Source: an uncultured Rhodoferax sp. (GTDB taxonomy: Bacteria > Pseudomonadota > Gammaproteobacteria > Burkholderiales > Burkholderiaceae_C). Taken from it: a stretch of DNA of 9,359 bases. Positions within the stretch are counted from its first letter, which is position 1. Every line of letters begins with the position of its first letter. The position numbers and the translations under genes were made by a program. Shown piece by piece: positions 6,711 to 9,359 of this stretch. Below the pieces are notes generated by a model, which was not told the DNA's origin, did no database searches, and was given only the letters and a program-made list of their open reading frames with translations. The stretch covers positions 1-9,359 of the forward strand of contig CAKZJN010000185.1 in NCBI GenBank assembly GCA_936943465.1. The letters are read 5' to 3'.

Positions 6711-6887
6711 TTACTTGGCAGCAGATGCGTCAGCAGCGGGAGCAGCAGCAGCGGGAGCAGATGCGTCAGCAGCAGGTGCGGGAGCAGCAGCGGGAGCGGG
6801 TGCAGGAGCGGGAGCTTCTTCTTTCTTACCGCAAGCAGCCAGAGCAGCGGCAGCGATCACAGCGGCCAATACGAGAGATTTGTTCAT
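6711..6887 (-). CDS. small Ala/Pro-rich lipoprotein (58 residues)
   Basis: The ATG at 6887 opens MNKSLVLAAVIAAAALAACG, a complete lipoprotein signal with lipobox LAAC and lipidated Cys19. After KKEE the mature protein is only Ala, Pro, Asp and Ser down to a final Lys: PAPAPAPAAAPAPAADASAP and a second PAADASA. The mature peptide has about 40 residues, low complexity, and no fold expected. Gly at +2 does not signal inner-membrane retention, so outer membrane is likely. Similar short AP-rich lipoproteins are common in Comamonadaceae (from memory); function unknown, perhaps a periplasmic spacer. It has its own TATAAT promoter at 6996-7001 and ends at the shared terminator. No Shine-Dalgarno is visible, and its alanine codons are unusually often GCT compared with the GC-rich neighbours. 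The plus-strand frame over the same stretch (6697-6900) is its low-complexity shadow. Confidence 0.82.
   Translation of the reverse strand: MNKSLVLAAVIAAAALAACGKKEEAPAPAPAPAAAPAPAADASAPAAAAPAADASAAK
6721..6773. repeat. 36-bp-spaced direct repeats inside the lipoprotein gene
   Basis: The 17-mer GCAGATGCGTCAGCAGC occurs at 6721-6737 and again at 6757-6773, exactly 36 bp (12 codons) apart. The flanking sequence is similar, so this looks like an in-frame tandem duplication of a 12-residue Ala/Pro/ADAS unit that has since diverged. Confidence 0.7.
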
Positions 6888-6914
6888 GGTTTTAGACTAA
6901 AGTGAGTTAACGAA

Positions 6915-6932
6915 ACAATTTCCGGAAATTGT
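6915..6932. promoter_or_regulatory. 18-bp perfect palindrome in the lipoprotein leader
   Basis: ACAATTTCCGGAAATTGT is a perfect palindrome lying 28-45 nt upstream of the lipoprotein ATG and about 60 nt downstream of its expected transcription start. It could be an operator for a dimeric regulator, or an RNA hairpin (7-bp AU-rich stem with CCGG loop) followed by UUU on the minus strand. I do not recognise the regulator. Confidence 0.55.
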
Positions 6933-6995
6933 CTTAGCGGCAAGCCCCCAAGACCCTGACAAGAAGCATTCGATCTCTTTTTGCCAGAGCCTCAG

Positions 6996-7001
6996 ATTAT
7001 A
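6996..7001 (-). promoter_or_regulatory. promoter -10 box of the small lipoprotein gene
   Basis: A perfect TATAAT on the minus strand, predicting a start near 6989 and a leader of about 100 nt before the ATG at 6887. The -35 position is poor at 17-bp spacing. The same bases read on the plus strand include TACAAT (7000-7005), so weak divergent transcription is possible. Confidence 0.6.
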
Positions 7002-7010
7002 CAATGTTTG

Positions 7011-7041
7011 AAAAGGGGTATTCGGGAAAACCCTCTGCCCC
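7011..7041 (-). terminator. possible hairpin terminator after the 164-residue gene
   Basis: On the minus strand GGGG (from 7041-7038) pairs with CCCC (7018-7015), enclosing a GGG-TTTT-CCC hairpin (7033-7024), and four T follow. It starts 7 nt after the stop of the gene at 7048. The stem is short and interrupted, so termination may be weak. Confidence 0.4.
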
Positions 7042-7047
7042 TCTTTT

Positions 7048-7542
7048 TCATAGACCCAAAACGCTTGCTGGAAACCCCGGCGCACTCTGGCGTTTGCGCT
7101 CTTCCAGTTCTTCGCGCAGCAGCACGCGCATGCGTGGCTCCGTACTGGCGCTACCAATGCTTCGCACCAAATCGAGGCGGCGCAGTGCCCAGGTGGGCGT
7201 CCACAACGCGCTGGGAAACTCCGAGGCTTCGATGCCCTTGCAAACCCGACACTCCACCAGATGATCCCAGCGAATGCGCCAGGTGACAAAGCGGTGATGC
7301 ACCTGCCGCATGGCATCAAAGTGGTGGGCTAACAGCGTGAGTTTGCGGCCCCGCTGTGACCAGGCGTCCAGCCCTTCCACCACTGCTTTTTCATAGAGCG
7401 GCCAGTCCTCAAAACTCGCATCACTCCACACCATTTCCTGCCACCCTTCAGCGGCGGCACAATGAAGGGCGCGCCGAATTACTTCTGCAAATTCGGTGGG
7501 TCCGCTGAAGGGTCCCAGCGGCAAGCTTTCAGTCGATTCCAT
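7048..7542 (-). CDS. conserved-looking Trp-rich protein of unknown function, coupled to the oxygenase gene
   Basis: I do not recognise this 164-residue protein with confidence. The frame stays open upstream, but that part is antiparallel to nothing: it lies inside the oxygenase gene in another frame. The ATG at 7542 (MESTESLPLGPFSGP) overlaps the oxygenase stop by 14 nt, the usual sign of translational coupling. The product is soluble with no signal peptide or membrane helix. It has eight Trp (34, 39, 47, 61, 88, 92, 114, 118), His pairs at 73-74 and 82-83, and two nearby Cys (98 and 101) in ECRVCKG. The central part, MVWSDASFEDWPLYEKAVVEGLDAW then RGRKLTLLAHHF and RQVHHRF, weakly recalls phospholipase-D-fold (DUF7931-like) proteins, but no HKD motif is present. 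The C-terminus is basic and helical (MRVLLREELEERKRQ). Confidence 0.75.
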   Translation of the reverse strand: MESTESLPLGPFSGPTEFAEVIRRALHCAAAEGWQEMVWSDASFEDWPLYEKAVVEGLDAWSQRGRKLTLLAHHFDAMRQVHHRFVTWRIRWDHLVECRVCKGIEASEFPSALWTPTWALRRLDLVRSIGSASTEPRMRVLLREELEERKRQSAPGFPASVLGL

Positions 7543-8659
7543 GCAGCCAGCCGTCCTCACACCACTGCGCCAGCAGCTCTTGCGCAGGTTCGCTGAGCTT
7601 GTCCACTTCCGAGGCGGGCAGTTCCCGCTCATCGGCCAGTTGTCGCATGCGGCGCGCGTCCGCTCCCGCAGCACGGTAACTCTCGCCGTTGATAAAAACA
7701 TGCTTCGCATCAAACAGCATGCGGGTGCGGCGATCCAACCGTACGCCGCCGCCCTCAAACGAGCCGCCTCCGTGAAACCAGACATGCGCCTTGGGTTCGG
7801 TCAGCACTTCGCCCAAAGAGCGTTGCAGACCCAGCGGGTCCTTTAGGGCCGCGCGCAATGCGTCCTGCGCAAACTTCAAAATGCCTGCAGGCATCTCCGC
7901 GCTGCGAGCGACGGCCGGTTGGTCGGGGTCCCGGTAAATGGCCGGGCCGGCTTCGTCTGCGGCCTGCTCTGCCAGGCACTGCAGCAATTCACGCGCTATT
8001 TCGCCCTTGGACGGGGAGCGAAAGCCGATGGAGTAAGTCATGCATTCGCCCTCGGCAATGCCGTCGTGCGCCCAGTGCGGAGGCAGGTACAGCATGTCAC
8101 CGGGCTCCAGCACAAACTCCTGCTCCGGTACAAAGTTGGCCAGAATTTTGACCGGCATGTCGGGCAACAGCGTCAGGTCTTTCTGACGCCCGATGCGCCA
8201 GCGCCGGCGGCCATGGGCCTGCAGCAAAAACACGTCGTAGCTGTCAAAGTGCGGCCCCACGCCACCGCCATCGGTGGCGTAACTGATCATCAAATCGTCC
8301 AGCCGGGCGTCGGGCACAAAGCGAAACTGGTTCATCAACTGGTGCACCCGCTCGTCATGCAGGTCCACACCCTGCACCAGCACCGTCCAGCCTGGCGTTT
8401 TAAAGGGCGGCAGCGATTTGCGCGGAAAGGGCCCGTGTTTGAGCCGCCATTTGCCCTGCTTGTCCGCCTGCGCCTGTACCACCTGGCGCGATTCGACATC
8501 GTCCTGTGCGGCCAGGTCCAGCAGTTCGGTGCGGTCCAGCAAGGGCTGAAAGCCGGGGATGGCACCGCGAATCAACAGGGGCTTCTTTTCCCAGTAGCGG
8601 CGCATGAAAGTTTCCGGCGACAAACCGCCGAGCAATTGGAGGGGGTTTTTGATGTTCAT
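7529..8659 (-). CDS. roxA: ribosomal oxygenase of the RoxA/YcfD family (JmjC cupin)
   Basis: YcfD/RoxA of E. coli is a 2-oxoglutarate and Fe(II) oxygenase that hydroxylates an arginine of ribosomal protein uL16. This 376-residue protein (E. coli 373) matches that family along its length: FMRRYWEKKPLLIRGAI near the N-terminus, KWRLKHGPF, WTVLVQGVDLH, RLDDLMISYATDGGGVGPH, and YDVFLLQAHGRRRWRIG. The iron ligands are His137 and Asp139 in GPHFDSYDVF and His198 in LPPHWAHDG; MTYSIGFRSPS ends the JmjC core. The C-terminal half holds the dimerisation and winged-helix regions, ending in WCEDGWLHGID. I chose the ATG at 8659 (MNIKNPLQLLGGLSPETF), which fits family length; an ATG at 8674 would add five residues and overlap the divergent slyD start codon. 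No Shine-Dalgarno is seen. Its last codons overlap the start of the 164-residue gene, forming a two-gene operon. Confidence 0.92.
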   Translation of the reverse strand: MNIKNPLQLLGGLSPETFMRRYWEKKPLLIRGAIPGFQPLLDRTELLDLAAQDDVESRQVVQAQADKQGKWRLKHGPFPRKSLPPFKTPGWTVLVQGVDLHDERVHQLMNQFRFVPDARLDDLMISYATDGGGVGPHFDSYDVFLLQAHGRRRWRIGRQKDLTLLPDMPVKILANFVPEQEFVLEPGDMLYLPPHWAHDGIAEGECMTYSIGFRSPSKGEIARELLQCLAEQAADEAGPAIYRDPDQPAVARSAEMPAGILKFAQDALRAALKDPLGLQRSLGEVLTEPKAHVWFHGGGSFEGGGVRLDRRTRMLFDAKHVFINGESYRAAGADARRMRQLADERELPASEVDKLSEPAQELLAQWCEDGWLHGID

Positions 8660-8672
8660 GGGACAATTCTGC
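8660..8672. promoter_or_regulatory. 13-bp spacer between divergent start codons
   Basis: Only 13 bp separate the oxygenase ATG (minus) from the slyD ATG (plus). The spacer contains overlapping -10-like hexamers for both directions: GACAAT on plus (8662-8667) and CAGAAT on minus (8671-8666). Either would start transcription at or near its start codon. The -35 regions must lie inside the opposite gene. GGGA at 8660-8663 is a weak possible ribosome site for slyD. Confidence 0.4.
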
Positions 8673-9206
8673 ATGGAAATTTCTCAACAATGCGTCGTTG
8701 CCCTCACCTGGACGCTGAAAGACACCTTGGGCGAAATACTGGACGTACTGGACGAGCCGGTCGAGTTTTTGATTGGCGGACATGACTTGTTGCCGCCCAT
8801 CGAAGAAGCCTTGCAAGGCCACAGCGCTGGCGCCACGCTGAATTTGCAGATCGAACCCGAACTGGCGTTTGGTGACTTCAATGACCAGCTCATTTTTCTG
8901 GAGCCGCGCAAGCTGTTTCCGCCGGAACTGGAAGAAGGCCTGACCATGGAAGGTTCCGCTTTGCCCGCCGGCTGCAACCCGGATGCGCCGAAAGATGCGC
9001 TCTACACCGTGACCGATATTTACCCGGAGCATGTGGTGCTGGACGGTAACCACCCGCTGGCCGGCATCGCCATCCGCATCACGCTGAATGTGCATGCGGT
9101 ACGCGACGCTACGGAGGAAGAGATTGGAAGCGGCTCTGCGGGCACCGGTTTTTTCCGCATCCAGCCGTTTCATGCGGAAGGACCGGGGAGCGATTCGTTT
9201 CACTAG
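8673..9206 (+). CDS. slyD: FKBP-type peptidyl-prolyl cis-trans isomerase, SlyD-like
   Basis: SlyD-type FKBPs are cytoplasmic prolyl isomerases and chaperones. The 177-residue protein begins MEISQQCVVALTWTLKDTLGE, followed by the FKBP core FLIGGHDLLPPIEEALQGHSAG and PELAFGDFND. The inserted chaperone flap (IF domain) runs from about residue 70 to 130. The chain returns to FKBP with VVLDGNHPLAGIAIRITLNV and the SlyD hallmark VRDATEEEIGSG. The His/Cys-rich nickel-binding tail of E. coli SlyD is missing; the end is GFFRIQPFHAEGPGSDSFH. The frame extends upstream to 8604, but that would overlap the divergent oxygenase gene; the ATG at 8673 matches the family N-terminus. Confidence 0.93.
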   Translation: MEISQQCVVALTWTLKDTLGEILDVLDEPVEFLIGGHDLLPPIEEALQGHSAGATLNLQIEPELAFGDFNDQLIFLEPRKLFPPELEEGLTMEGSALPAGCNPDAPKDALYTVTDIYPEHVVLDGNHPLAGIAIRITLNVHAVRDATEEEIGSGSAGTGFFRIQPFHAEGPGSDSFH

Positions 9207-9272
9207 GTTTGTCTTCTTGGTCGCCAGGGAGGCGCGGGGTTCAGACTTAACGCAGTGAGACTCACGGGAGAG
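9207..9272. other. convergent intergenic gap between slyD and dut, no clear terminator
   Basis: This 66-bp gap holds two small stems, CGCC/GGCG at 9222-9234 and GTG/CAC at 9255-9265, neither followed by a T-run. No intrinsic terminator is convincing for either gene. Confidence 0.5.
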
Positions 9273-9359
9273 TTACGACTTCCCGGTTGAACCGTAGCCG
9301 CCCTCACCGCGCTGTGACGCCGGAAATTCCTGCACCACATTGAACGTGGCCTGCGCCAC
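9273..9359 (-). CDS. dut: dUTP diphosphatase (dUTPase), C-terminal end, cut by window edge
   Basis: dUTPase hydrolyses dUTP to dUMP and pyrophosphate, keeping uracil out of DNA and feeding thymidylate synthesis. The last 28 residues are visible before the TAA at 9275: VAQATFNVVQEFPASQRGEG followed by GYGSTGKS. The RGEGGYGSTG segment is dUTPase motif 5, the flexible arm whose aromatic residue (here Tyr) stacks on the uracil base in the trimer. The preceding ATFNVVQEF matches the final core strand of the E. coli enzyme. It converges on slyD. Confidence 0.93.
   Translation of the reverse strand: MAQATFNVVQEFPASQRGEGGYGSTGKS

Noticed and set aside
6697..6900. Plus-strand Ala/Gly-rich 67-residue frame
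   Set aside because: It is the reverse-frame image of the Ala/Pro lipoprotein; only the minus strand gives a signal peptide with lipobox.
7543..7785. Longer 245-residue form of the 164-residue protein
   Set aside because: The added 81 residues lie wholly inside the oxygenase coding sequence in another frame and look like shadow sequence.
8400..9203. 267-residue minus-strand open frame across slyD and the oxygenase start
   Set aside because: It overlaps two confidently identified genes in non-coding frames.

Overview
The window looks like chromosomal housekeeping DNA from a betaproteobacterium of the order Burkholderiales, most likely family Comamonadaceae (Rhodoferax or Polaromonas type). 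This rests on the GC-rich codon usage, the style of the proteins and the gene order, and no database search backs it. I see no insertion sequence, phage gene, CRISPR array, tRNA or rRNA.

Left part (minus strand, 1-2537): the two subunits of DNA topoisomerase IV. parE is complete and lies upstream of parC, which runs off the left edge. Their 225-bp gap holds a perfect 18-bp inverted repeat that folds into one long hairpin. A divergent intergenic region (2538-2678) follows, with an exact LexA-type (SOS box) motif close to the parE promoter.

Middle part (plus strand, 2679-6695): a tight run of five genes ending at a strong terminator. They encode an MFS transporter, a 41-residue membrane peptide, a SAM-dependent methyltransferase, DapA (lysine and peptidoglycan precursor synthesis) and BamC (lipoprotein of the outer-membrane assembly machine). 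dapA-bamC adjacency is also found in Escherichia coli.

Right part: a 58-residue Ala/Pro-rich lipoprotein on the minus strand has its own TATAAT promoter and a leader containing an 18-bp perfect palindrome. Next comes a minus-strand pair: a JmjC/cupin ribosomal oxygenase of the RoxA/YcfD family, whose 3' end overlaps an unrecognised Trp-rich 164-residue protein by 14 nt. The oxygenase gene starts only 13 bp from the divergent start of a SlyD-type FKBP prolyl isomerase. The last 87 bases are the 3' end of dut (dUTPase), minus strand.

No clearly new multi-gene system is visible. The best leads are small: the 41-residue membrane peptide, the unknown protein coupled to the ribosomal oxygenase, the parE-parC hairpin element, the LexA-like box at parE, the palindrome in the lipoprotein leader, and several genes with very short or absent leaders.
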